Positions 21,435 to 31,695 of a stretch of 64,000 bases of DNA are shown here, piece after piece. The DNA comes from Aporrectodea caliginosa (lineage: Eukaryota; Annelida; Clitellata; Crassiclitellata; Lumbricidae): contig JACEVL010000145.1 in NCBI GenBank assembly GCA_020284085.1, positions 1,049,983-1,113,982 on the forward strand. Direction: 5' to 3'. The first letter of the stretch is position 1. Each line of letters starts with the position of its first letter. The notes beneath the pieces were generated by a model, which ran no database searches, was not told where the DNA came from, and saw nothing but the letters and a program-made list of their open reading frames with translations. Made by a program: the position numbers and the translations under genes.

Positions 21435-24400
21435 ATGGCATTGACCATTCTTCAGTGGAATGCACGTGGTTTGCGTGGTAATAAAGATCAACTTAAAAAT
21501 TATATCTTAAAAACGTGCATTCCACCGGATGTGATATGTGTGGAGGAGACCTTTTTAAAAGATAAAATTCAGTCACCAAAATTGGATGGTTACAATATTA
21601 TACGTAAGGATTGCTTAAGTAATGAAAGGGGAGGTTTGGCTATTTACATAAAAGTGGGGCTAAATTTTAATGTATTAGATGTTGTAGAAATTCCAAACAT
21701 TGAAATTCAAGGTATTGAAATTAATACTTTAAATGGCCATTTAAAGATTTTTAATTCATATATCACACCTTCATTTAAATTTAAAAAAGAGGATATTCAA
21801 AGAATTTTTCCACATAAAAGATCAATTCTTGTTGGAGATCTGAATGCTCATAATAAACTATGGGGTTGTTCTGAAACAAATTTTAGAGGCAGAATTATAG
21901 AAGAAATATTAATTGAAAATAATTTAGTAGTACTTAATACAGGTCAAGCTACTCATATTACCTCAAACCAATCAAATGCCCATTCTGTTATAGATTTAAG
22001 CATAAGTTCACAAGATGTTGCTCTAAATGCTAGGCATAATGTCATTAACAGCAACATGGGGTCTGATCATTATGCTACTGTTACTACTGTCAATGAAGAA
22101 GTCATACTAGAATATAACTTAAGCATGCATATCTGGAAATTAAAAAAGGCAGATTGGAAAAAGTATAAGGAAATAAGTAAATTTTCATTAACAGAAGATA
22201 TTTTGGTTGATAAAAATTGCGATGATACTTTCAATAATTTGGTAGATTGCATTACATCTATAGCGAACCAATCAATACCTAGTAATAATCTTAATAATAG
22301 AAAAAATAAAAATAAGAAATTTAAACCTTTACCTTATTGGAATGATAAGTGTAATGAAGCCATTTATAAGAGAAATCAGTATAGGAATAAAATGATTAAA
22401 ACAAGAGAATTGACTGATTATTTAGAATATAAAAAGCAAGAGGCCGTTGTTAAACAGACCCTGAAAACAGAAGCAAAAACTTGTTGGCAAGCATATTGCT
22501 CTGAGCTAACAGATCAGACAAAATTGGGTTCTGTCTGGAGTTGGGCAAGAAGAATGAATGGCATTGCAACCTATAGTTCTATTCCTACTTTGACTTATAA
22601 TGGATTAGTAGCAGAAACAAACTTAGAAAAAGCAAATATTTTAGCTAAAACTTATGAGAATACTAGTAATACCCAGAATTACAATGATAAATTTGTGAAT
22701 TATATAAAAGATAATAATTTGCAAAATAACCCTCGTAAGAATGAAAGTATTAATGATCATGAAATGGAAATCTTAAATGAGAAGTTTGATATTAGTGAAT
22801 TGAAACAAGCTATTAGATCAGCTAAAAATAATAAGTCACCAGGTGACGACAAAATACCTTATGAATTATTGAAACATCTTCATAAGAATGCTCTTAAAAT
22901 TCTATTATTATTTTATAATGAAATCTGGGAAGAAGGGAAATTGCCTACTGATTGGCATCATGCTATTATTCTACCATTATTAAAACCTAATAAAGAAGCC
23001 TCAAATCCAGAATCTTATAGACCAATATCACTTACCTCTACCTTATGCAAGGTAATGGAATCAATGGTTAATAAACGTCTTCAATGGTTTTTGGAAAAAA
23101 ATAATATAATTTCAAAAAATCAATCTGGCTTTCGAAAATATAAAAGTACAATGGATCAAATTCTTAAACTTCAGGATACTATTCTTAAAAAACTTAAAAA
23201 CAAAGAACATGTTCTAGCCATTTTCATTGATTTTGAAAGAGCTTATGATATGTTGCATGTCCCTACCCTTTTAAAGAAATTTCAGAAATTGGGAATAGTC
23301 GGTAATACATTTAACTGGGTTGAAAGCTTTCTGTCTAATAGAACGTTTCAGGTCAAGGTAGGGGCAGAACTTTCTGATAAATTTATACAACAGAATGGTA
23401 CTCCGCAAGGTTCAATAATTTCTCCTATTTTATTCCTAATAATGATAAATGACATTCCCACAGGTGTGGATGGTGTAGAAATGTCCCTTTTTGCTGATGA
23501 TAGTGCTATTTACTTAGGACATAGAAATATTAAAATCTTAGAAAATAAAATTCAATTATCGATCAATTTAATACAAAATTGGTGTAATGAGAATGGTTTC
23601 AAAATATCTATTAATAAAACGACTGGAGTCCTCTTTTCCAAAAGAAATAATTTATCAAAGATTACTATAAAGATTGATCAAAAACAAATTAAAATAGAAA
23701 ATAAAGCAAAATATTTGGGTGTAATTTTTGATAGTAAAATGAGTTGGAAACCACACATTGATTATATTGTTGAAAAATGTAAAAAGAGGTTAAACCTTTT
23801 AAGAGCAATAAGTGGCTATGGTTGGGGAGCTTGTAAAAAAACACTCCTCACCATATATAGAGCACTAATCAGGTCTATTTTTGATTATGGTGATGTTGCA
23901 TATTCTTCAGCCTGCAAGTCTTATTTGGATAAACTCTCATGTATTCAAACTGAGGCTCTTAGATTATGTTGTGGAGTTCCAAAGGGTACTGCAGCATCAG
24001 CACTTCACAATGAATGTGGAGAATTACCACTTCATTTAAGGCGACTCCAAAATTCACTAAAATTTGGAGCTAAAATTTTGGGTAGTAAATTTCACCCCCT
24101 TACTAGAGTAATGGAAAACCACTGGACAAATGTTTTTAGGACATCTGATAGTAGGGAACATTCAATCTATACTCGTACCACTGACTTTTTTTCTTCACTT
24201 AATACATCATTTATTGGCCCATCTTTCCCTTCTACTCCTCCTTGGTGTAACAAGGAAATAGAAGTTGATTTAACTCTGAAGAAATATATTAATAAGAAAA
24301 CTGATAATCCTGAATTTCTAAAACAGTATGCCTTAGAATTAATTTCTAAATATGACTCTTATATACATATCTATACTGATGGGTCAAAAGTAGATGACCT

Positions 24401-25211
24401 TGTTGCTGCTGCATTCACAGTACCGAGTTTAAATGTCGATAAGAAATATAGATTGTGTAATAAGTCAACTATATATGCAGCCGAGTTGACTGCAATTATT
24501 GAAACTGTTCTATGGATATTAAACAGTGAATGTTATAATAACTGTAAGTTTGCGATTTTCTCTGATTCATTGAGTGTTCTTACATCAATAAAGAGGTCTT
24601 ACTGTCAATCTAGACCTATTTTATTAAACGATTTACTATATCACATTAGCAAATTAAATTCTAACCAAATAAGATTCATTTGGATCCCAAGTCACATTGA
24701 TGTGGCAGGCAATGATAGAGCAGATACCTTGGCTAAAGAGGCTCTTAAAATTGATCACATAAATTCTATTAATTATCTTGAACTTCAGGAAATTTATACT
24801 TTAATAAAACTTTATATAATAAATAAATGGCAAATAGAATATAGTAATGATAGTAGAGGTCATTTTTATAAATCTATGTGTCCAACTGTTAGTACAGATA
24901 TTAAATATTTAGAACCTTATAGACATAAGGAAGTTCAAATTTCTAGACTACGTCTAGGAGTAGCCAATACTAATCAAAGGCTGTTCATTATAAAAAGGCA
25001 TGATGATGGTCTATGTGATACTTGTAAGATCAGGGAGACAATCCATCACCTCTTACTTGATTGTAAAAAAGAAGATATTTCAGAGGTATTAAGAAATAAA
25101 TGTCAATTATATAAACACGAAGTTTCCGTTAAAACTCTTTTGACGGTAAATTTATTTCAGAATGAAGTGTATAGGTTGGTTAAGATAATTAATAAAGGTA
25201 AAATTTTGTAA
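21435..25211 (+). CDS. I-type LINE ORF2: endonuclease, reverse transcriptase, RNase H
   Basis: 1258 codons without interruption; the ATG at 21435 is chosen because the endonuclease motif QWNARG starts six residues in. Endonuclease: QWNARG, CVEET (~35-39), VGDLNAHN (~133-140) and SDHYA (~210) supply the expected catalytic residues. Reverse transcriptase: YRPISLTST (~525), FIDFERAYD, GTPQGSIISP and FADDSA (~685). RNase H: YTDGSK (~979), AAELTAI, FSDSLS and WIPSHIDVAGNDRAD (~1081), all key acids present. A C-terminal CDTC...HHLLLDC finger lies near 1193. The set defines the I group; Nimb-like is possible. It copies its own RNA at nicked genomic DNA. All motifs look intact, so activity is plausible. 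The codon use is much richer in A/T than the CR1-like relic at 13.7 kb. Confidence 0.93.
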   Translation: MALTILQWNARGLRGNKDQLKNYILKTCIPPDVICVEETFLKDKIQSPKLDGYNIIRKDCLSNERGGLAIYIKVGLNFNVLDVVEIPNIEIQGIEINTLNGHLKIFNSYITPSFKFKKEDIQRIFPHKRSILVGDLNAHNKLWGCSETNFRGRIIEEILIENNLVVLNTGQATHITSNQSNAHSVIDLSISSQDVALNARHNVINSNMGSDHYATVTTVNEEVILEYNLSMHIWKLKKADWKKYKEISKFSLTEDILVDKNCDDTFNNLVDCITSIANQSIPSNNLNNRKNKNKKFKPLPYWNDKCNEAIYKRNQYRNKMIKTRELTDYLEYKKQEAVVKQTLKTEAKTCWQAYCSELTDQTKLGSVWSWARRMNGIATYSSIPTLTYNGLVAETNLEKANILAKTYENTSNTQNYNDKFVNYIKDNNLQNNPRKNESINDHEMEILNEKFDISELKQAIRSAKNNKSPGDDKIPYELLKHLHKNALKILLLFYNEIWEEGKLPTDWHHAIILPLLKPNKEASNPESYRPISLTSTLCKVMESMVNKRLQWFLEKNNIISKNQSGFRKYKSTMDQILKLQDTILKKLKNKEHVLAIFIDFERAYDMLHVPTLLKKFQKLGIVGNTFNWVESFLSNRTFQVKVGAELSDKFIQQNGTPQGSIISPILFLIMINDIPTGVDGVEMSLFADDSAIYLGHRNIKILENKIQLSINLIQNWCNENGFKISINKTTGVLFSKRNNLSKITIKIDQKQIKIENKAKYLGVIFDSKMSWKPHIDYIVEKCKKRLNLLRAISGYGWGACKKTLLTIYRALIRSIFDYGDVAYSSACKSYLDKLSCIQTEALRLCCGVPKGTAASALHNECGELPLHLRRLQNSLKFGAKILGSKFHPLTRVMENHWTNVFRTSDSREHSIYTRTTDFFSSLNTSFIGPSFPSTPPWCNKEIEVDLTLKKYINKKTDNPEFLKQYALELISKYDSYIHIYTDGSKVDDLVAAAFTVPSLNVDKKYRLCNKSTIYAAELTAIIETVLWILNSECYNNCKFAIFSDSLSVLTSIKRSYCQSRPILLNDLLYHISKLNSNQIRFIWIPSHIDVAGNDRADTLAKEALKIDHINSINYLELQEIYTLIKLYIINKWQIEYSNDSRGHFYKSMCPTVSTDIKYLEPYRHKEVQISRLRLGVANTNQRLFIIKRHDDGLCDTCKIRETIHHLLLDCKKEDISEVLRNKCQLYKHEVSVKTLLTVNLFQNEVYRLVKIINKGKIL

Positions 25212-26094
25212 ATGGATGTTTTAGTGTGTGTGTGTTTTTTTTTTAATGCAAATGGTTTTATATCTTATTCAAATCTGTAAATATTTAATTACTCTTTTAC
25301 TGGTACATTGTTATTATGCAATTACATGTATGTACTGTGTTGCAGTGTTGGTTGCAATGCTGGTTACCATATTATCATTATTCAACTTTGGTTTTTCAAT
25401 AATACATATTACATATGGTGTGGTTTGGTTATTGTATCACAGTAGATATTATGTTGCATGGTACTGCGGTACTGTGTTGCAGTGCGGGTTATTGAGATAT
25501 TCATAAAGAACTTCTTATCAACTGTTGATTTTTGAATATGTTGTGTCAAAATAACAAGAACTGATGTGAGAACATTTTAAATATTACCTATTGGTAAATG
25601 AATTTCTGTTATTACCATATTATTGTTATTCAACTTTGGTTCTTCAATATGGGATGTGGTTTGGTTTGGTTGCTGTGTTGCGGTGGCTACTATGTTGCAT
25701 GATACTTAGTAATGTGTTATAATAAGAGATCTGTGATTATAATTTTAATCGATTGAAATTATACTTTAAACAATTATAATACATGTATGCTATGTTATTG
25801 AATGAACTTGTATTACATGTATAGTATGTTAGATACATGAACAGTTTAAAAGAGTACTTAGTAATTTTTTTTATATGGATCAATTGCTGCATAGTTACAT
25901 AACATAGTTGAATTTGCATGGAATCTTTTGTCAGAATATAGAAATCATAGACAGAATGAGATGAACAGTTACTACCCTATGTTACAAAAATATTGAATAT
26001 TAGTGAAATTGTAAAGCTCTGTTTGACACATTTGATGGTGTCATTCGGACGCTATAAGTTTCTTGTAAACATTTAATTGTATATTTCCTGTATT
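25212..26094 (+). other. 3' untranslated region of the I-type LINE
   Basis: Non-coding, T-rich. Two related segments, 25371-25500 and 25611-25735, share ACCATATTATnnTTATTCAA, CTTCAATA and TATGTTGCATG, evidence for an internal duplication about 240 bp apart. The last 50 bp (TGTATATTTCCTGTATT) recur before the hairpin at 51962. Confidence 0.7.
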
Positions 26095-26133
26095 GTCGTC
26101 AACGGCCTTTGATGTCATAAGACGACGTTAAAC
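26095..26133 (+). repeat. Terminal hairpin of the I-type LINE (class 1)
   Basis: Outer arms GTCGTC and GACGAC pair perfectly. Inner arms GGC and GTC enclose CTTTGAT, and GTTAAAC follows the stem. It is the last structured sequence before the A-rich tail at 26142. By analogy with other LINEs it is probably where the reverse transcriptase starts. The many isolated copies in the window share this design. Confidence 0.85.
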
Positions 26134-26269
26134 GTTGGTATAAAAAAAAAAGATAGTCTGGTATTGTCAACTATTACAGAATCAGAAACCTTCTTCACAA
26201 ACCGATTACATAGTGCTTATAAAAATAACAAAGAGGGGCAGTGGAGGAGTTGGAGATTGGAACAACAGG

Positions 26270-26307
26270 CGTAACGACATCTTTTGAGATCCAATTATGT
26301 TGACGTC
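26270..26307 (-). repeat. Dispersed hairpin, class 1, antisense
   Basis: GTAACGACATCTTTTGAGAT then ATGTTGACGTCGATGG. It follows the flanking words AGTGGAGGAGTTGGAGATTG, as in the unit at 8735 and at 19810. Confidence 0.6.
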
Positions 26308-26469
26308 GATGGAAAAAATACATTTGAACATTTCTCACGGTTTTCCTTTCGTAGGCAGTTAATTAAAGTCACTCTCTTGTCTTATTATTTTATTCGATTT
26401 GTTACGCGCTTAAGGTTAATTAATAATTATGAGAGTGGAGGTGAATACCCCTATATATGTGAAAGCCCC

Positions 26470-26548
26470 TAATAGGTGAAAGCCCCAGAGGTGAATCGTC
26501 TGGAGGTGAATCGTCCGGAGGTTAATCGTCCGGAGGTGAAAGCCCCTG
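26470..26548 (+). repeat. 15-bp minisatellite
   Basis: Four to five copies of GGAGGTGAATCGTCC-like units, flanked by GTGAAAGCCCC on both sides. The reading frame gives an EVNRP pentapeptide repeat, most likely without meaning. Confidence 0.7.
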
Positions 26549-26559
26549 ATACCGGTCTT

Positions 26560-26800
26560 ACCTGGTACTATCTTGGAAGAACCAAATACTCGGAAACTAC
26601 GATATTTTGGCCATATCATAAGACAACCGCACGACAACATCGAGAGCAGCCTAAAGACGGGTCTCGTGGAAGGTGTCCAAGCACGAGGACGGGACTTGTG
26701 GGTGCTGGATTAGCATGATGACAGGAGGTACTGGCCGCCAGGGTCCATTCATGCAGCCAACCGTCGCCTTGACGATGTCGATGCGATATGACATGACGTC
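26560..26800 (+). pseudogene. RTE-like LINE C-terminal fragment
   Basis: The plus strand encodes, in shifted frames, LEEPNTRKLRYFGHIIRQ, NIESSLKTGLVEG and an ARGR-like stretch, then a W-rich tail. This is the C-terminal region of an RTE-like reverse transcriptase ORF; compare RKLTYFGHLMRKQGN at 45.9 kb. It is interrupted and 5'-truncated. Confidence 0.65.
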
Positions 26801-26915
26801 AAACAAATTAATTAAGGTGTCTAAACAGAGTCTAATATTGACCGTAGTTTTAAGTGTTTAACGATATATTACGTAATAGTTTATTTCTTGTAATTAAATG
26901 TCGTCCCTTGCTTAA

Positions 26916-27526
26916 CCTGTTGGAGGTGAGGTGGGGTATGACACACCCCATAGCTATTCTACGCTGCGCTTTCTAGGGAAAAAGTGGAACCACCTTGGAT
27001 TATTTTTGTCTACCTTAGTGAATGTGAAATACGGACACTTTAGGTCAATTTCAGCTATTTTTGAACGCACATTTTTTTATTCTGTTGCAAATTCAAGTGA
27101 AATTATAATTTTTCGTATACATATTGATTTTAAGTAACGAAAAAAGTAACGGCACAGTGTAGAAAAAAATTGGTGACCATTAGAAGAGAGTGCAGATATA
27201 AGATATATCCTGTTTTGCATAGATGCAAAATTTTTCCATTATTACTGGTAGTATGTCACGTGTTCGAAAACGTTACATGTTTCAAGGGCCACGAAGATGC
27301 CATTGCAGAGGGCCGCTTTTGATTTCGAGCGCCACCATACTGGCCACTTCTATTATGATTGAAAAAAGTTATTTGCTCCCGATAATCACCAGTTTAACTA
27401 ATAATTTGTTACAGAACAATAGTTTAGCTAACAATAAATGTTATTACGTTGATATTTTGATTTCTTGTAATTAAATTGGGGTATGTCACCTGAGACGTTC
27501 CATTGCTTCACCTCACCTCCAAAGGG
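26916..27526. mobile_element. piggyBac-like MITE, copy 2
   Basis: TTAA flanks both ends (26912-26915 and 27527-27530). The ends CCTGTTGGAGGTGAGGTG and CCCTTTGGAGGTGAGGTG match copy 1, and most of the 611-bp interior is the same. The inner right palindrome is partly deleted. Like copy 1, it sits in the TTAA of a dispersed hairpin (class 3), which resumes as CAATGTCTTATGGC. The short frames within it have no transposase features. Confidence 0.88.
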
Positions 27527-27561
27527 TTAACAATGTCTTATGGCTGAAACAGCCGTTAACG
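27525..27561 (-). repeat. Dispersed hairpin, class 3, target of the MITE
   Basis: GGTTAACAATGTCTTATGGC continues to CCGTTAACG. In sense the inner stem GGCTG/CAGCC is five perfect pairs. The GTTTAAC part was split by the piggyBac MITE. Confidence 0.7.
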
Positions 27562-28090
27562 TAGAGCCTGCAATATATATACACACAACCAAACGAATAA
27601 CTGATCGAAAATTGCGTAGATATTTATTTATAGCGCGTGAGATATCGTTTAAAAGGTGTCTAATGAAATCCGTTGGTCGTTTTCTTTACCACTTTTACAC
27701 ACGATTTTTCTTTCCAAATAGTTCCATAAATCTAAATAGTACAACAACTGATTTTCGCACCAGAGGTCACGGTCGAGTTAAAACCTGTGCGCCTTCTTCA
27801 TCGTTGTAGTGATATATTATTTCGCTCTTTTTGATTCCATTCTGTATTATTTTTGCCGAGTGGTTGACTCTTTCACGGTAGAGGGCGCTTCTGAGTACCA
27901 AGTTTACGTCTTAAGCGACGACCCAATTAAAATGTGGATTATTTACAGCGTCGGAAGGAAACTATCTAAGGTGTCTAGACAGAGTCTAACGTTAGTCGCT
28001 GTTCTTAGCGTGTATTGGCTCTAGTGACATTATATAGGGGCCTAAAGGTTTTTACTTAATTTTCCTTTAACATAACAAGTGATGTCCATT
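27562..28090. other. No gene; unit fragments
   Basis: AAAAGGTGTCTAA at 27650, a stretch similar to 17860-18100 (TTTCACGGTAGAGGGCGCTTC) and AAGGTGTCTAGACAGAG at 27969. Nothing coding. Confidence 0.45.
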
Positions 28091-28096
28091 CTCTAT

Positions 28097-28195
28097 GCCC
28101 GATAGCGCATTGGATAACATAGCGCATTGGATAACATCTGGATAACATCTGGCACAGAGACCGAGAGGTACTGAGTTCGAGCCCCCGTTGGGCGG
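28097..28195 (+). repeat. tRNA-like SINE head with internal duplications
   Basis: GCCCGAT at the start can pair with GTTGGGC at the end, like an acceptor stem. TAGCGCATTGG fits a box A and GAGTTCGAGCCCC a box B. The region between is lengthened by two small tandem duplications (ATAGCGCATTGGATAAC and GGATAACATCT), so it cannot fold as a normal tRNA. A copy without them is at 36387-36456, and both are followed by ATGCTTTGTAGGCTGCTAT. Confidence 0.65.
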
Positions 28196-28335
28196 ATATG
28201 CTTTGTAGGCTGCTATTAGCGCCGTTGTATTGCAGGCTGTCTGTTCTGTTAGTAGTTAAGATTTGCCCTTGCATAACATGTAAATGTACAGCGAACAGCT
28301 GCGTTTGTCAGGCGAACTTATAAAAGAAAAGATAT

Positions 28336-28349
28336 TATTATTATTATTG

Positions 28350-28388
<39 letters not shown>

Positions 28389-28410
28389 GGGATTATTATT
28401 ATTATTATTA

Positions 28411-28487
<77 letters not shown>

Positions 28488-28505
28488 TACTACTACTACT
28501 ACTAT
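28336..28505 (+). repeat. (ATT)n then (ACT)n microsatellite
   Basis: About 150 bp of ATT with two interruptions, ending in six ACT units. Poly-isoleucine and poly-tyrosine frames over it are artefacts. Confidence 0.93.
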
Positions 28506-28569
28506 CAGTCTTAAGGCAACCGGGGCCATTAACATCGACCGTACTTTATACGATTTTGGAAGAAGTTAG

Positions 28570-29190
28570 TAATTGAACCAGAAGTATTGATAGAATCAGT
28601 AAAGTGTGTCTACACACATTCAAGTTTTTTGAAGTTTCTAAATTTTACTTAATTTATTTACTTTTTCGCGAGAGATCAGTGTCGCTTGGATACAGCAGTT
28701 TAACGACATCCCATACATCAAAGGCCGTTGACACCTATCGGAATATTTCTTACAGTTTTCGCTGTAACGTTGTTCTTATACTGTGACCGAACGTACTAAA
28801 ATAACATTATGTATGGTGTCGAAAATAAACTGAAGTGTCTGAACAGAACCAAATATTATCCGTATTACCGAATATTTAGCGACATCTTACGTAGCGTTTT
28901 CCATTGTTCTTTTTTCATAGGCATAATTACATTATTCGACGTTGCCTTAGGTTTATGATTTTTGGATAGTTATATGATTAGTTAGTAACTGCTAAGTAAC
29001 ACTGTGTCATAATAAAAGGATAAGCGTCCTCCTCCTCCTCAGTCTTCTCTGGGGCTCGGCACTACCAAAGCAACATGGGAACAACAGCGTAACGACTTAT
29101 TTTGAGAGTGTGCCGTAGATCCTAATTCCGTGCTGTCTAACATGCAGCCCGCCCGAGTTCGCGAAATCGAGAAACTCTTTTCTGTCTGAC
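28570..29190. other. No gene; unit fragments, antisense
   Basis: Hairpin remnants at 28698-28733 (GTTTAACGACATCCCATACA, GGCCGTTGACACC) and 28994-29030, with the CTCCTCCTCC block between them and 29060. Confidence 0.5.
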
Positions 29191-29199
29191 TGAGGCCTA

Positions 29200-29390
29200 A
29201 AGGATTGCATCAAAGGACTCAGCTTTTACACAACTTCCAGCAACACAGGACGAAAGAAAGAAGCTTGCGTTTTGGTAGACATGCTACTGGAGAAAAATGG
29301 TCTACTTGGCATGCAGGCATCATACCAATGAAATTCTTTTGGAGGAAGCCTTCAGCACCACAGTGGCCTTGAGTTCCTCCTGCTGTCTAT
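29200..29390 (+). pseudogene. Fragment of the transposase family found intact-like at 43.2-45.9 kb
   Basis: Across a frameshift the plus strand encodes GLSFYTTSSNTGRKKEACV and then LACRHHTNEILLEEAFS. These match CFDTTASNTGRINGACTLLE and MACRHHMFEVLLADIF of the minus-strand ORF at 43846-45234, in the same order and spacing. Only about 60 codons remain, and no terminal repeats are visible. Confidence 0.7.
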
Positions 29391-30368
29391 GTTGTTGTCG
29401 CCGGTAGTTTATAGCATTACACGCTGCTTGTTTATGGTTTATATTGACGGAATTCTAATGACCATACGTGCTTGTGTTTACAAATTTATAGCATCGGTTG
29501 ATAACTTCTTAGAGGTGTGTAAAGAAAGAGAGAGAGAGCTGTAAACTATCGGCAAGTATGGGATCCAGCGTTTCGAGACATCTTAAGGCATCAAAGACTG
29601 CTGACCTCAGTAGAAGTAATTTTGGACATTTCTCCATATTTGTGATTTGTTTGTTAATTGCTGTTCAACAACACTGCGTCATTAGAAAAATTATTAGCGT
29701 CGCATCACTCCTTTTGGACACCTTTAAATCGTTTTTCAAGACAATACATATATTTGTCATTTTCGTTCAATCACCAAATTAACGATAAATACTACTGTTA
29801 TTCTAAACTTGAAACCATAGAACTGTTGCTAAATCACAAAAAAACGATAATATTCAATTACAAAAAGAGACATCTATGGAGCTGTGAGAGAGTAAGGATA
29901 AAGTAAGAAGAAATATCAGCAATAAAGTCAGCTGAATAACATTCGCGTAATAAAACCACATCGGGTTAATGCGTCAGCACGCGGGATCTCACAGTTGTGC
30001 GAACGAGGACGGAGTGAGCAGTTTCGTTGCATATAGGTATCAACCGACAATAGGCTATTATTCACACTGGGCCTTAGCCTTTCAACAGCTGGACGTTATT
30101 ATTCTATGAATGACCAGGTCATCTACTTTGGGGTTTAGATGCTTCTCAACACGATCAAACAACACTCATCCTGGCACATCCTTAGCTGCTTTCGACATGT
30201 AAGCGATTGATTAGTTAAGTTCTGTTTGATGCGCTGTCATTGCAGGGATGATTAGAATCGACCACCCCCTTTGTCCGGACTTTGGACTGGCACTACCACA
30301 GTACGGGTAACAGCCGAGTTTATTTGCAAGTTATTGGCGATGGCAGAGTTATTTTGTTGGTTAGTTGC

Positions 30369-30408
30369 GGTTTAACGACGCTGTGATACAACATAATGAT
30401 TAGCGTCG
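30369..30408 (-). repeat. Dispersed hairpin, class 2, antisense
   Basis: Sense outer arms CGACGCT and AGCGTCG make seven Watson-Crick pairs, one of the best class 2 stems. Confidence 0.8.
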
Positions 30409-30613
30409 CCCTCCCTTCTTCTCAAGGACTGGCAGATTGGCATTACCATTCTCAAGCCTGGAGAAAGGAGGAATTTGAATTTTGAAGGAAAATTACTATA
30501 ATTATATTGCATCAGGTAAAGACAATTTAAGGTGTTTTCATGGCGGTAGGTTAGAGTGTTTCCAACGTTTCTACCTTCTTTTGCCATTTCCGCGTTGTTT
30601 ATAATGGTCCTTT

Positions 30614-30650
30614 GTCTAAAACGTCTTATGGCTGCCAGGGCCGTTAACGT
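30614..30650 (-). repeat. Dispersed hairpin, class 3, antisense
   Basis: Sense outer arms AACGTT and GACGTT pair throughout (one G-U). Inner GGC/GCC frame CCTGGCA. Confidence 0.75.
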
Positions 30651-31190
30651 TGACAGTACTTCGCACGAAATCGTAGAACATGATATTAAAACGAAAATGA
30701 CTCGTATTACTATATGATTGGAAAGTCTGGACTTTAAGGTGTCTAATCTGTGCCTTAGGTTTAAACGCTTTACCCCATTTTACATAGGTTCTTTATTTTG
30801 CTGATAACTCTATAAACCACGTCCTGCATGTTTGTTCTATGTGCTACTCACCTTAAAATAATCAAAGACCCGCACGAATGTTTTGAATTACATAGAAACA
30901 CCATCCTAATCGAAGATTCCGACTGGTACAACCAGAAAACGACAGTGGTGGACTTTTTCTACTGACTATTACGTGGCTGCGTGGTTGCTTTTTAATGACG
31001 CTGTGTCACTACAAAGATAATTATATATTAGCGCTGCCCTCCTTCGCCGAGTATTAGGACTGGCACTATCCGATAATAGGCAGCATCGCTTAGCTGAGTT
31101 ATATTTCTCTGGCGGCATCAGTTAAGGAACACATTATTTGAAAAGAGCAACACAAGGGTCGAAACCGTAAACTAGATGGGTGGATCCAGA

Positions 31191-31228
31191 GTTTAACAAC
31201 ATCTTATGGCAACAAAGGCCGTTGACTC
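31191..31228 (-). repeat. Dispersed hairpin, class 1, antisense
   Basis: GGTGGATCCAGA (tail) precedes GTTTAACAACATCTTATGGC; AACAAAGGCCGTTGAC closes it. Inner stem GGC/GCC intact, outer stem decayed. Confidence 0.7.
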
Positions 31229-31274
31229 TGGCAGAAGTTATTTCGAACAGTTCTTACCGTTTGTAATGGGAATA

Positions 31275-31695
31275 GAAACCAAACGACGGTGGAAACGTAA
31301 ACAAGTAGTAGTAGTTTAAGTTTAACGACACTGTGTGACAGCAAAGATAATTAGCGTCGCCCTCCTCCTTTATCCAGGCTTGGGACTGGCACTGACGGAG
31401 TGCAATCAGTGGTGGAGTTAACAAATAGACCAAGTCGTTATTTATAGCATCAAATAGCAACGTTTTAAATGTGTCTAAGCAGACACAGCCTTACAGCAAT
31501 TTTTAGCTAGTAGTAAAAGCAGTAGTAGCAGTAGTAGTAGTAGTTCCAACAGTGGTGGTGGTGGCAGTAGTTGTATTAGCAGTAGCAGTAGTAGTAGACT
31601 AGTAGTAGTTGTAGTGGTGGTGGTAGTCTCAAAGTAGTTTACGCCATGCAATCGTAATTGTAGACTCCAAATTTCAGAAGTTTTCACATAAATTA
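31275..31695 (+). repeat. Inverted duplication, left arm
   Basis: About 420 bp align, inverted, with 50228-50590. Shared features in order are ACGGTGGAAACGTAAACAAG, a class 2 hairpin, GCACTGACGGAGTGCAATCA, TTTTAAATGTGTCTAAGCAG, an (AGT)n microsatellite and CATGCAATCGTAATTGTAGA. Both arms include the microsatellite, so the segment was copied as one block. Confidence 0.8.
31320..31359 (-). repeat. Dispersed hairpin, class 2, antisense
   Basis: Sense arms CGACGCT and AGTGTCG (one G-U). The inverted-duplication partner at 50509 has AGCGTCG, a fully paired form. Confidence 0.8.

Larger units (their letters stand above)
20596..26151 (+). mobile_element. I-type LINE, full ORF2, twin-primed 5' inversion
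   Basis: The insertion is bounded by GATAGTCTGGT at 20585-20595 and 26152-26162, an 11-bp target duplication. The right side is in element orientation: intact ORF2, an 885-bp 3' region, the terminal hairpin and GTTGGTATAAAAAAAAAA. The left 0.8 kb is inverted and carries part of ORF1 reading away from ORF2. That is the layout left by twin priming with 5' truncation. The pre-insertion site looks like one of the dispersed units, since TTGTCAACTA follows the right duplication just as near 52376. With no stop in ORF2, this looks like a young copy. Confidence 0.85.
29391..31270. other. No gene; hairpin units, antisense
   Basis: Hairpins near 29570, 29662, 30369, 30614, 30989 and 31191, with AAGGTGT boxes near 30525 and 30738. 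An NAAGAGAGAGAGAG stretch near 29524. No coding features. Confidence 0.5.

Noticed and set aside
28284..28569. Poly-isoleucine/poly-tyrosine frames
   Set aside because: They read an (ATT)n microsatellite.
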